From NCBI GenBank assembly GCA_001804705.1, contig MHAY01000056.1, positions 1 through 56,982 on the forward strand: 56,982 nt of DNA. Reading direction: 5' to 3'. The DNA is from Ignavibacteria bacterium RIFOXYC2_FULL_35_21. GTDB taxonomy: Bacteria > Bacteroidota > Ignavibacteria > Kapaibacteriales > UBA2268. Both the position numbers and the translations under genes were made by a program. Shown piece by piece: positions 16,441 through 26,400 of the stretch (positions within the stretch are counted from its first letter, which is position 1; every line of letters begins with the position of its first letter). Below the pieces are notes generated by a model that was not told where the DNA came from, did not search any database, and saw only the letters and a program-made list of their open reading frames with translations.

Positions 16441-17388
16441 TCAATTAATCAATTTTGCAAATGAATTAAATACCTCCCCCACAGTAATGTTCTTCAAAAT
16501 AGTGTAAGGCTTAACGAAAAAATTCCCTTCAATTTGAGAAAGATGTAACTTTAAATAATCATTAAGCTTAGGGTCAATATCTACAAGAATAGAATTTCTT
16601 GCTTCTTCGATACAGACACGACCAGTGGTGCCTGAACCAGCAAAAAAATCTAAAACCGTAGAGCCTGGATATGATAATCCACGGATGAATCTTCGTATAA
16701 TTTCTACGGGTTTTTGAGTAGGATGCCCAACTCTTTCTTTAGAATTGCCATTAAGCCTGTTGAACTCCCAAACGTTTGTTGGATTTTTTCCTTTATCGAT
16801 ACTTCTCGGATTTAAACGTTTATCTTTTTTATAAAGTATTTTAGTTTCATCATCGAATGGAATTCTAACAGAATCAAGATTAAAATAATACTTTTCAGTT
16901 TTGGACAGCCAAATTGCTTCTTCATGTCTATTGGCAAAAAAACGATGCGCACTCATTCCATTTTTATAATACCAAATTATTAGATTTACAAAGCGAAGAT
17001 GTGTTGAATGTCTTGTATAGTGCAGTATTTCTAGTAAATCACCTTTCTTAAGATCTTGATATTGGAATCCACCAAAAATAATGCAATTTCCTGAGTTCGA
17101 TAAAATTCTGTAAATTTCATCTACCCATGTCTTTGCCCATTTTAGGTAGTTTTCAAATGTATCCCAATAATCTAGATCTAAATTATATGGTGGGTCAATT
17201 AAGACTAGTTGTATTGAAGAGTCCGGTATTTGTCGTAATACTTCAACGGCGTCATTGATAAATATCGCATGAATTGTCTTTTCCACTTTATGCAGGTTAA
17301 AATCAATATCAGAACTGTGTCGAACTCCATTTTTCCTCTGGATGTTTATGGCGATATGGCCTTTGTTGAAATGAGATTTATTCGGCAT
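16441..17388 (-). CDS. Adenine-N6 DNA methyltransferase, M.RsrI-like (predicted GAATTC)
   Basis: A beta-class methyltransferase: the catalytic motif DPPY (residues 65-68) precedes the S-adenosylmethionine motif DFFAGSGTTG (about 247-256). It matches M.RsrI along its length, with the shared blocks KSHFNKGH at the start, NGMSAHRFFANRHEEAIW, KDKRLNP, KNPTNVWEFNRLNGNS and RVGHPTQKP. M.RsrI methylates the second adenine of GAATTC, so this enzyme should protect host DNA from the endonuclease just downstream. Methyltransferase first, endonuclease second is the RsrI order and favours protection on entry into a new host. No controller (C) protein gene is seen. Confidence 0.93.
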   Translation of the reverse strand: MPNKSHFNKGHIAINIQRKNGVRHSSDIDFNLHKVEKTIHAIFINDAVEVLRQIPDSSIQLVLIDPPYNLDLDYWDTFENYLKWAKTWVDEIYRILSNSGNCIIFGGFQYQDLKKGDLLEILHYTRHSTHLRFVNLIIWYYKNGMSAHRFFANRHEEAIWLSKTEKYYFNLDSVRIPFDDETKILYKKDKRLNPRSIDKGKNPTNVWEFNRLNGNSKERVGHPTQKPVEIIRRFIRGLSYPGSTVLDFFAGSGTTGRVCIEEARNSILVDIDPKLNDYLKLHLSQIEGNFFVKPYTILKNITVGEVFNSFAKLIN

Positions 17389-17616
17389 TTTACCAACTCA
17401 TATTTCTTTTTAATATAAATAATTTAGTTATTTGAACAGTCTGTTTTTTTTATAATCAAGAATAATTGGTAACTCTTTTATATGCAATATACTAATTTTT
17501 TTTTTTAAATTTTAATATATATATCATGTATAGTTAACCAAAAAATGGATTATTTATGATCGAAAGTAAAAAATGAAATACTCCGAAAAATATAATATTT
17601 CATATAAACTTTATCA

Positions 17617-19788
17617 TTACCTCACAACCATGAACTTCTGAATTGAATTTTTAATTTTTAAAAAGTAAATACCATTTTCAAGATTTGAAACTTCAATGCT
17701 ATGTCCTGAATTGATTGCTCCATGCCATAAGCTTATCCCAAGAGTATTGATTATCTCTGCTTCACCTTCTAAACCTGAAACGATGAGATAATCCGAAGCG
17801 GGATTCGGATATAAGACGAATACCGGATTTAAAACAAAATCTTCTCCGACAGATGTTGATGGTTTTTTCAAAAACCATGGGATGGCAGTCGAATCTGTTT
17901 TCAGAAAATCCAGTAAGAGATTAGCCACTTTCGTGCGTCCACTTGGGGAAGGATGAGTGCCGTCATTGACAAAGTCAGCACGAATCCAAAACAATCCGTC
18001 AGCCTCTCTTGGCTTTTCACCTTGTGCCCAGAGATAAGGTCCCCACGAAAGCCAGGGTGATTTTGGATTTGTTCCCGAATAACTTATAGCAGTATCTCCG
18101 TTGATTTGTTCTTCGAGCAGCCACTTGACTGAGAATCCCGTTTCGTAGGCATAAGGCTCAGGATTAAGTTGTGTGGTTGCGTAGCCGCCATAAGTACGGC
18201 TCGATAAATACGCAATTTTTATGTTCACATATTTTTGTTTCAATATTTTTACTATAGCTTTCAGTTCTCTTTGAAGTGTTTGTGCATGAACAGGGAAAGC
18301 ATCCTTTGGCTGGGCATCTGCTTCCTTTAACCAAACAACCTGAACCTGTTCAGGTTTCAATCCCGCATTGTAAAGTCTTGTTTCGATAATATTCCAGAAT
18401 GTTGCCGATGAATTTGATATTACAACTGCTGTCTGTCCGCTCTGAGCTCCGTCAATGATTGTACATCTCGGATTCTTCATAGTATCAATATCTGCAATTT
18501 GTTTGAATGTAGAAAATTCCTGTGTGCAATTCGACATACCTACAGACAGTAAAACTATCTTCCCGTTTGGGTCGGTATTACCTAATGTGTTCAATGGAAG
18601 GATGCTATTTCCAATTTGAATACCGTCAGAATTATGTTGTACAGGTCTTTCATTCATACCATTCGGATAAAGCCCTCCTTCAAAGTTCTTCCATTTGCCA
18701 GTTCCGAGTTCTGTAAGAGGTAACGTATCATTCTCAACTGTATCAATTTTTACCGGCAGGTGAATGTAGCGAGGGTCATGCATCTCCTCGCGGTATTTTT
18801 GAGTAACATAAGCATTTTTCTCAATTCTCGAATCTCCCCAGTTGGCATAAGCACCTGGGGGCCAATTAGCATCAATGTAACTGAATCCCTTTATTTCTGT
18901 GTGAGTCTCAATAAATTCCCAAAACTTCGCAAACCAGTTATTCCAGTCATTGACACCATCTGTGCTGTCAGCACTTATGTTCATCCCCTGTGCTGAAGAC
19001 TCGCTCATATATACAGGCTTGCCTTTACTTCTTGCCATTTGAAGAAATCTTTCTGATTTTCCCTTTCTCGTAATCTGCCCTCTGTCAAAATCAGGTAAAG
19101 ATGCATCGAAATGATTGGGATGGAAAACATCCAAACCGAACCAGTCTGCATACTCATCGCCGGGATACCACCTTGCACCTCTTGCATCAACCGAATCGAA
19201 ATCATTGGGTGCATCAGGCTCGTAGCACCAAATAAGAGCAATAGAATCCCTGAAACCACGTGATTCAAACATATCGGAGATTTTCTTGTACATTTTTACA
19301 TATTCGTAAGGATGATATCCGCCTCCGTTCCATCCTGGGCCCGCACCATTGAATTCACCTCCTATACGGAGAAACATTCTCTTTCCATAATTCTTAGATA
19401 ATGTAATTATACTGTCAATTATATTATCATATTGAGTGCTATTTGCGATAATGCTGTCAGTGGCAACATCACTAACAAGGAACAAACTTAATTCAGGGAA
19501 AAAGCCAACAGAGTCTGCTGAATGATAAAAATTAGCTAATCCTTTATATGATTGTGCAGGTCCGCGAGTTCCGGGAATACTAAAGAAAAATCCGCGAACA
19601 GCCGGTTGAATTGTAGAATCAAACAATGCTTTTGTCAGATATCCTTCGAGAGGGTCCTGTGTAGTCTCATAGGTCATCAGCTGGGCACCGTGATAAACTC
19701 TTCCGTCGGGTGGCTCGAACTTCGCATCGGCAGCGCAAAGGTTTGTTGAAATAATGAACAGCAAACAAATTTGTAGTATCTTTTTCAT
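17617..19788 (-). CDS. Secreted GH26-like glycosidase fused to an SGNH-like domain, T9SS sorted
   Basis: Four parts: signal peptide (1-19); a TIM-barrel domain (about 30-345) like family 26 glycoside hydrolases, with likely acid/base Glu145 in LRIGGEFNG and nucleophile Glu263 in PVYMSESSAQG; a second domain (about 390-640) with features of SGNH hydrolases or esterases, a first block VLLSVGMSN and a last block NDGTHPSPSG containing the Asp-x-x-His pair; and a T9SS type A sorting domain (about 655-723, starting YPNPASDY). GH26 enzymes mostly cut beta-mannans. The pairing suggests an enzyme that acts on an acylated polysaccharide at the cell surface. Substrate and SGNH activity are inference. 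Confidence 0.75.
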   Translation of the reverse strand: MKKILQICLLFIISTNLCAADAKFEPPDGRVYHGAQLMTYETTQDPLEGYLTKALFDSTIQPAVRGFFFSIPGTRGPAQSYKGLANFYHSADSVGFFPELSLFLVSDVATDSIIANSTQYDNIIDSIITLSKNYGKRMFLRIGGEFNGAGPGWNGGGYHPYEYVKMYKKISDMFESRGFRDSIALIWCYEPDAPNDFDSVDARGARWYPGDEYADWFGLDVFHPNHFDASLPDFDRGQITRKGKSERFLQMARSKGKPVYMSESSAQGMNISADSTDGVNDWNNWFAKFWEFIETHTEIKGFSYIDANWPPGAYANWGDSRIEKNAYVTQKYREEMHDPRYIHLPVKIDTVENDTLPLTELGTGKWKNFEGGLYPNGMNERPVQHNSDGIQIGNSILPLNTLGNTDPNGKIVLLSVGMSNCTQEFSTFKQIADIDTMKNPRCTIIDGAQSGQTAVVISNSSATFWNIIETRLYNAGLKPEQVQVVWLKEADAQPKDAFPVHAQTLQRELKAIVKILKQKYVNIKIAYLSSRTYGGYATTQLNPEPYAYETGFSVKWLLEEQINGDTAISYSGTNPKSPWLSWGPYLWAQGEKPREADGLFWIRADFVNDGTHPSPSGRTKVANLLLDFLKTDSTAIPWFLKKPSTSVGEDFVLNPVFVLYPNPASDYLIVSGLEGEAEIINTLGISLWHGAINSGHSIEVSNLENGIYFLKIKNSIQKFMVVR

Positions 19789-19953
19789 TATTATTTCTTA
19801 TAATATTTTAAAACAAATTATGCTTTCTTGAATAACACAAATTAATATATTCGGTTGCAAGATTAGTAATAATTGTTAACGGGGCAGAATATGAAAAAAC
19901 TAATCTATTTATTTTTTTTAATATTAAAAAAAAGAGGGAAATTATATAATAAT

Positions 19954-19980
19954 CCGTCAAGGATTTGGAATCCTTGACGG
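19954..19980. terminator. Perfect 12-bp-stem hairpin after the cytochrome-porin gene
   Basis: CCGTCAAGGATT and AATCCTTGACGG are exact reverse complements with a 3-base loop. It starts 12 bp past the stop of the minus-strand cytochrome-porin gene. No T-run follows, so it may be an intergenic hairpin repeat that also serves as terminator. Confidence 0.5.
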
Positions 19981-19992
19981 AATTGGTATAGA

Positions 19993-21279
19993 TTAAAACA
20001 TAACTCTCACATTCATAGATATTTTATCAATAAGCGACTTTGCATCTTTATCAGATAAGTCTTTTTCATAATATAAAGACGTTCTAATATTTTGGTTAAC
20101 TATGTAAGTAATTACCGGCACTATTCGTTGATATTCAAAAATATATTTTCCGTTAGCATCTTTGTCATTTGAATTAAATTTGTCATAATGCAAAGCAAAT
20201 TGCCAACTTTCATTTGGCATATAACCGGCTTCGACAGCCATACCGCTGTATTTGAATTTATCTGCGGGTTTTGTTGCAGCCAAAGCCCAATTCTCGTCCT
20301 CCGCCATAACATACGCAGCCTGCAAATCAAACATATTTCGATAGCGAATGTTCAACTGTGGTGAAATCCTGGTAAATTTATTTTCTATTTGTGTCAGTTC
20401 AGGAATTTGTACGCCTGTGTTTTTTGTATCCGTTCCACTGTAATAATGGATTGTTACAGTAGAGCCTTCAAAATCCTCAGAAACGGATTCAGGCAAATTC
20501 AGAACTAAACCACCCCACATATTCAATAATTGATTAACAGATACTCCCTTGGTGCCGGGAGATACTCCTAAATATAATGTGGCATAATCATTATAACCAA
20601 AATATTGTATTCCGGGACGGGCACTGGACATGTTAACAGAGTTTTCACCTCCTCCATCGGAAGTTTTTTTCAGAAATACTTCGCCTTTAAGGTTCGGTAG
20701 TTGAGGAAGTCTGTTCGGGTATGATGCAAATTCCATAGGAGAAATATTACCAATCTGCAAATTCAGGTAAGAAGTTGTTAATAGATTGGTAAAATTAAAA
20801 TAAAACCAATTAAGTTTAAAACCTCCTGTGGTATATTCCATTTCTGTAAAAAATGATATGTCCTTATATATTGAACCCGCAACAAAAAACTGGATCCAAT
20901 TAGGATTGCCAAAAGTCCAGCGGTTTGTTTTTTCTGTTGAAGAATCCTGTTGGAATGAATTTGTTTCCATCATTACAGGGGTAATGTTCAATCGAAAACC
21001 AAACAGGTGTGAAATTTCGTCAAGCAGCACTCCGCCAGCGGTTATTGGATAATTCTTATCACTTGCTTTCTCTAATTGATAACCGTTCTTCAGGAACTTC
21101 TCGCCCTGAGGATTAAGCCGCGGAAAAACAGTATGGCAATAATTACAGGCTACACCTGTCTTTCTTGACCATTGGCTTGTCGCTTTCAAAGGAGTATAGC
21201 TGAGAAAACCAACAGTAATAAACATAACAAAGATGAGTATATATCTTCTTACACTCAAACAAGTATAAACATTTTTCAT
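19993..21279 (-). CDS. Fused monoheme cytochrome c-porin (Cyc2/PCC-like outer-membrane protein)
   Basis: After a signal peptide (about 1-34) comes WSRKTGVACNYCHTVFPRLN followed by PQGEKFLKNGYQ, a single c-type heme site (CNYCH, residues 45-49) of the type at the N-terminus of Cyc2-like proteins. The remaining 370 residues are rich in alternating beta strands with aromatic girdles and end in Phe (NVRVMF), as expected for an outer-membrane barrel. Cyc2 is an iron oxidase in which heme and barrel are one chain; this family may move electrons across the outer membrane. I start at the ATG at 21279 because GGAGG lies 7 bp upstream; a TTG at 21285 adds two residues. No partner cytochrome is adjacent. 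Confidence 0.75.
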   Translation of the reverse strand: MKNVYTCLSVRRYILIFVMFITVGFLSYTPLKATSQWSRKTGVACNYCHTVFPRLNPQGEKFLKNGYQLEKASDKNYPITAGGVLLDEISHLFGFRLNITPVMMETNSFQQDSSTEKTNRWTFGNPNWIQFFVAGSIYKDISFFTEMEYTTGGFKLNWFYFNFTNLLTTSYLNLQIGNISPMEFASYPNRLPQLPNLKGEVFLKKTSDGGGENSVNMSSARPGIQYFGYNDYATLYLGVSPGTKGVSVNQLLNMWGGLVLNLPESVSEDFEGSTVTIHYYSGTDTKNTGVQIPELTQIENKFTRISPQLNIRYRNMFDLQAAYVMAEDENWALAATKPADKFKYSGMAVEAGYMPNESWQFALHYDKFNSNDKDANGKYIFEYQRIVPVITYIVNQNIRTSLYYEKDLSDKDAKSLIDKISMNVRVMF

Positions 21280-21577
21280 AAACAAACCTCCATTTTATTT
21301 ATAAACAGATTAAAAAGTATTAATTAATGGATATAATTTACGATTTTTTTTTAAAAAAAAAGGAAATGCTATGCAGTATAATAGTTTAGCATAACCTAAA
21401 TTATCATTGATACCGCACAGCTGTTTAAGGTATGTTAATTTTTTTTTTGGTTTAAGAAATAAATTTTGTAACAAAATCGCTTTTTTTGTGTTATTGCTAT
21501 ATCTACCGAGCATAAATAAAAAAAAATCTTTAAATTGGAAGATTCTGATTGTATAATTTGTAAAAAACGGAGAAAAG

Positions 21578-22960
21578 ATGAAAATTAAAGTTATGTCGTT
21601 TATCACAGCCGTGTTATTAGCTGTATTAATTTTATTAACTTCTTGCGGTGATGACGGGAATCCTATTGACGGAACATCACCTAACATACAAACACTGACA
21701 ACGAACACTGCATTCATCGGACAAGCAATAATAATTAAAGGTGCGAATTTCGGGACATCCCAAGGCAGCGGTTACGTTTCATTAAATGGTGAAAAACTCG
21801 ATGATACAAGCCATTACTCATGGTCTGACACCAGGATTGTTATTATTATCCCATCCTGGGCAGTAACAGGCGGTGTTGAGGTAAATGCCAATGGCATGAC
21901 AAGTAATTCTGTAAATCTTACTGTAAATGCACTTCCCGAATCTTCCTCGCCTTTCATTGATTATTTAAGCCAGGATATTGCCCAACCCAGGCAGACAATT
22001 TCAATTTACGGCAAAAACTTTGGAAATCTTAAAGGTTCTGTCGAATTCAAAGGTGCTAAAGTCGAAGACAATGATATTACTTTTTGGGGTGCAACAAGAA
22101 TCAGCGTCAAAGTACCGGATGAAGCCTTAACCGGAAAAATTGTTGCATTTACTTATGACAGCACAGGTACAAATACTGCCGAGTTCAGGGTGCAGAACCC
22201 TAATCCAATTGTAGATATGGTGAAAATTGACACGGGAACATTTGTCATGGGTTCCGATAACTCCAGCCTTGCAAATATTTCCTGGTGTTCTCCTGCACAT
22301 AATGTTCAAATTACAAAAGCATTTTATATCGGTAAGTATGAGGTATCACAAAAGGAATACGAAGAAGTCATGAACGGTTCAAATCCAAGCAGGGAAAAAG
22401 GCGATTCATATCCTGTTGATGGTGTTACATGGTTAAATGCAGTAAGATTTTGTAACCTTGCATCAAAAATGGAAAATTTTGATACATGTTACACAATAAA
22501 CGGTAATGATGCAACTTGTGATTTTAATGCAGACGGTTACAGGCTTCCCACTGAAGCAGAATGGGAATATGCCTGCAGGGCAGGTACAACTAGTTTATAT
22601 GCAGGAAATATTGATGAATTAAGCTGGAATAATGAAAATACACCAAGTAATGATGGTAAACCTAAACATCCGCAGAATGTCGGAACTAAAAAGCCTAATG
22701 ACTGGGGAATTTATGATATGCATGGCAACGTCTATGAATGGTGCTGGGATTGGTATGATGCAGGTTTTTATGAGCAGAGACCTAATCCTGATGTTGACCC
22801 AACAGGTCCTTCGATAACTGATGACAAGCAAAAAGTTTACAGAGGAGGTTCATATAGTCATGGCCTTTTATATTCAGCTTCTGCATTTAGAGAAGGAAGA
22901 AATATTTCAAGTGCGAATTTCGATCTTGGATTCAGAGTAGTAAGAAAAGCAAAGAATTAA
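21578..22960 (+). CDS. Lipoprotein with IPT/TIG domains and a SUMF1-type (FGE-sulfatase-like) domain
   Basis: A lipoprotein signal peptide ends at LLTSC (Cys23). Two IPT/TIG immunoglobulin-like domains follow (about 33-115 and 125-205; each has the motif GxNFG). From about 210 to 457 is a SUMF1 fold with MVKIDTGTFVMGS, KYEVSQKEYEEVM, YRLPTEAEWEYACRAGT, DMHGNVYEWCWDWY and YRGGSY..GFRVVRK. The copper-binding cysteines of true formylglycine-generating enzyme are missing after RGGSY, so this is a structural or binding member, not a sulfatase activator. GGAG before the ATG supports the start. A rho-independent terminator follows. Confidence 0.85.
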   Translation: MKIKVMSFITAVLLAVLILLTSCGDDGNPIDGTSPNIQTLTTNTAFIGQAIIIKGANFGTSQGSGYVSLNGEKLDDTSHYSWSDTRIVIIIPSWAVTGGVEVNANGMTSNSVNLTVNALPESSSPFIDYLSQDIAQPRQTISIYGKNFGNLKGSVEFKGAKVEDNDITFWGATRISVKVPDEALTGKIVAFTYDSTGTNTAEFRVQNPNPIVDMVKIDTGTFVMGSDNSSLANISWCSPAHNVQITKAFYIGKYEVSQKEYEEVMNGSNPSREKGDSYPVDGVTWLNAVRFCNLASKMENFDTCYTINGNDATCDFNADGYRLPTEAEWEYACRAGTTSLYAGNIDELSWNNENTPSNDGKPKHPQNVGTKKPNDWGIYDMHGNVYEWCWDWYDAGFYEQRPNPDVDPTGPSITDDKQKVYRGGSYSHGLLYSASAFREGRNISSANFDLGFRVVRKAKN

Positions 22961-22982
22961 TTCAAAAATGAAATATAATTAT

Positions 22983-23024
22983 AAAAGTCAACCAGTGTGA
23001 ATTACCACAGGTTGACTTTTTTTT
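22983..23024 (+). terminator. Rho-independent terminator of the IPT/SUMF1 lipoprotein gene
   Basis: AAAAGTCAACC pairs exactly with GGTTGACTTTT across a 16-base loop (with TGTG/CACA inside it), and eight T residues run on from the stem. It begins 23 bp after the stop codon. Confidence 0.85.
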
Positions 23025-23096
23025 GTTGCTTTGAAAATAATATTTTATTAAGTTAAACAGTGATTGATATTCGAACACCAAGGGAGGTGATAAGAG

Positions 23097-23279
23097 ATGA
23101 TTCAGAAAACATTTGATTGCGTTGATTTACAAAGAAAAATCAGAAATAAATTAGTCATGGAAGCAGATATGAATATTGACAAATTTTTCGAACTTTTAGA
23201 TAAAAAGGTTAAGTCAAGTGAAGTAAATAAAAAATTAATCGAAAGATTGGAATTAGAAAAGCAGATGACAACTGCTTGA
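23097..23279 (+). CDS. Small 60-residue protein with a very strong ribosome binding site
   Basis: Preceded by AGGGAGGTGAT, almost a perfect anti-Shine-Dalgarno match, 6 bp before the ATG. Few genes in this window have such a site, so the frame is surely translated. The protein starts IQKTFDCVDLQRKIRNKL and is helical and charged, with no membrane segment. The K-T-F-D-C-V start resembles a widespread group of 60-80 residue proteins of unknown role, some near toxin genes. It has its own spacer after the upstream terminator and ends at a hairpin (23418-23440), so it is probably a monocistronic unit. Confidence 0.75.
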   Translation: MIQKTFDCVDLQRKIRNKLVMEADMNIDKFFELLDKKVKSSEVNKKLIERLELEKQMTTA

Positions 23280-23417
23280 TTTAATTTTGAAAAAACATTA
23301 TTTTGTTTATTATTTTTTAAAGGAAGCATATAAGAGAAAGTAAATAAAAATTTATAAGCGTGGTCTTGTTCGCGTGATTATATAAAAAAATTCTTATTCT
23401 ATTTCAAATCAAATAAT

Positions 23418-23440
23418 CAAGGGGCTTCTATAGCCCCTTG
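23418..23440. terminator. Hairpin between the small ORF and the convergent efflux operon
   Basis: CAAGGGGCT and AGCCCCTTG pair exactly across a 5-base loop. It is 13 bp past the stop of the minus-strand RND gene and also downstream of the plus-strand small gene, so it can serve as a two-way terminator. T-runs on either side are weak. Confidence 0.6.
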
Positions 23441-23452
23441 TTCAATTCTACA

Positions 23453-26400
23453 TCATATACTTTTCTTCTTACTAAAAAGCTTATCAAATTTCTGATATAC
23501 AACCGGAACAAGCACGAGTGTTAATACCAGTGAACTGAGTAATCCGCCGATTAATACTACTGCCAAGCCTGATTTCGATTCGGAGCTCGCCGCTGTCGAA
23601 AGTGCAATAGGGAGCATACCGAATACCATTGCAAATGTAGTCATCAGTATGGGCCTGAATCGTGTCTGTGCGGCTTCGAGTAATGCTTCATAAGTGTTTA
23701 ATCCTCTCTCAAGTTTCATCTGGTTTGTCCTGTCAACCAGCAAAATTGCATTCTTTGCTACCAATCCAATAAGCATAATCATACCGAGCATAGAATATAT
23801 TGATATTGACTTCATAGTCAATGCCAATCCGAGAAACGCACCTATTATTGCCAGCGGTATAGAAAACAAAATCACAAACGGATATTTGAATGAATTATAA
23901 AGGGCTATCATTATCATATATACGAACAGGATACCTGCAAGAAGAGCATACATCAGGCTCTGCATAGAATCCTTCATATTTTCAAGTTCTCCGGTCAGTC
24001 TGAATGTAACTCCTGAAGGAAGCTCCACATTCTTTAATTTGGCAAATATGTCATTGGCAATCACACCGCTGGTTTTGCCATAAGCCTGTGACATAACATT
24101 GATGGCAGGAGCCCTTCCCTCGCGTTCGAGTTTTGTGGGACCAACAGTCTGATAAACATTTGCGAATTGCTTTAGCTGAATCTGCTGTCCCTTATTGTTC
24201 ATAAAAGTAAGGTTAGCGGCATCATCAGGATTGGAACGGTCAAACTGGTCAAGCTGAACACGAATATTATATTCCGTCAAACCCTCTCTGTATTTTGAAT
24301 CATCATCTCCTGTAAGAGCTATACGCAGGTTTTGTCCGACATCCATTATCGTTAATCCAAGAGCAGATAATTTTTCCCTGTTAATTTCAATTCTTAACTC
24401 GGGTTTTCCTTCCTCGGAGGAAAGACGAACATCATTTGTTCCGTCAACGGTTTTGGCAATGTCTGCTATTTTAGTCGCCGCCTGAAGCACCTCATCAAAG
24501 GTTGCTCCCTGAACGAGAATCTGAATTGGTGTCCTTGTAGTCGTCCCCATCAGTGAAACGGGACTAACCCTGCACTTCAATCCCGGCAACTTAAGTACTT
24601 GTGCTTTTATCCATTGCCCTATGGCACCTGTTGTTGCCTTTCTTTCATTTTTCGGCACAAGAGTTACATAAATATCTGCCGTATTATTGTTATAAAATCC
24701 GAACAAGCCTTCGGATGCGGCACCAACGCTCGTCAAAATGGTTTTCACTTCAGGGAAAGTGCTTATTATCTTCTCAACTTTTTGAGTAACCTGATTTGTA
24801 TATTCAATCGAGGCACCCGGGTCGAGTTCTACAGAGACAACCATTTCGCCTCTATCCACCTGAGGCATGAATTCATTACCAATAAAACCCATACCAGGCA
24901 GCATTAACGAAAGAACAAGAAGAATTAAAGTCATTATTGCAACCTTTCCTCCATTATGCAGCCCCCAATTCAGTACTCTTGAATAATATGAAGTAAACTT
25001 TTTAAAGAAATTTTCAAACCAGGTGCCGAACCGTCCCATCAAAGAATTTTTGGCAAGATGTTCAAGCTTGGTGAAACGCGAAGCGAGCATTGGCGTTATT
25101 GTAAACGATACAAGAAGGCTCATTAAAGTCGAGAATACAACAACAAGTGCGTATTCTCTGAGGAAGTTTCCTATTACACCGGTAATCATAGCAAGAGGTA
25201 TAAACACGACAACATCAACAAAAGTAATCGAGAGAGCGGCAAAGCCAATCTCATTTCTTCCTTTCAAAGCCGCATCTCTTTGGTTTTCTCCCATCTCCAA
25301 ATGGCGGTATATATTTTCAAGAACAACGATAGAATCGTCCACAAGAATACCGATTACAAGCGACATCGCAAGCAGTGTCATCATATTCAGGGTGAATCCG
25401 AAGATGTACATCATGAAAAATGTCGAGATAAGTGACGAGGGAATAGCGACTAAAATTATAAATGAATTTCGGAAGCTGTGAAGGAAAATCAGCATAACAA
25501 ATGCAACAATCAAAATCGCAAGAAAAAGGTCAAACTTCACACCGTTTGCCGATTGCATTATAAATTCGGATGCATCCTGTGCAACACCGAATTTTAATTC
25601 TATTTCCTTGTTCTCCTTTTCAAGTTTCTTAAATTCATTCAATACAAGTTCGCTGACTTCGACTGTATTTGCGTCAGTCTGCTTTTGGATAGTAATACCA
25701 ACAGAGTTAATACCGTTAAGCCTGTTTATGTTTGTTATATCTTTTGTTCCGTCTTCCACTTCGGCAATATTACATAGCTTAATTTCACCACCCTGCCTGC
25801 TCCTTGCAACGACAAGGTTTCTCAGTTCTTCGACAGAATTAAATTTACCTGCCACCCTTACAACATATTGTCCTTCGTTTTCTTTTATATTTCCTGTCGG
25901 AAGGTCGAGATTAGCCGCTTTTACCGACTGGGCAATAGCAAATAATGAAAGATTATAGGATTTTAATTTATGTGCATCAACATTAACTTTTATTTCTCTT
26001 TCTTCACCGCCCAGCATAGTAAACAATCCCACACCTCCAAGCTTTGATATTCTCGGCTGAACTCTGTCTTTAATGAACTGATAAAGCTGTCGGGGAGGAA
26101 GCTTGCTATAAACCGCCGCCCTAATCACAGGCAGTTCGTCAAATGCAAGTTTGGTTATTACAGGAGCCCTGACATCTTTCGGAAGCTGCTGCATAATCCC
26201 ATTGACTTTCCTTTGAACATCCTGAATAGCAAAATCAATATTAACATCGAGTTCAAACTCAATCCTCACAAGAGTCATTCCTTCCAAAGATGTAGAGCGG
26301 ATTGTTTTCACCTTATCCAAACCTGACACGGCATCCTCAATAGGTTTTGTAACAGATGTTTCCACCTCACTTGGCGAGCCACCGGGATAAACCACTGTAA

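Noticed and set aside
21310-21717. 135-codon minus-strand frame at the 5' end of the IPT/SUMF1 gene
   Set aside because: It overlaps the start of a well-supported lipoprotein gene and a homopolymer-rich promoter region, and it has no family resemblance or ribosome binding site.
21578-22960. True formylglycine-generating enzyme
   Set aside because: The cysteines needed for copper and catalysis are absent after RGGSY.
25023-25481. 152-codon frame opposite the RND permease
   Set aside because: Antisense shadow of a conserved gene: its composition follows from the codons of the other strand.
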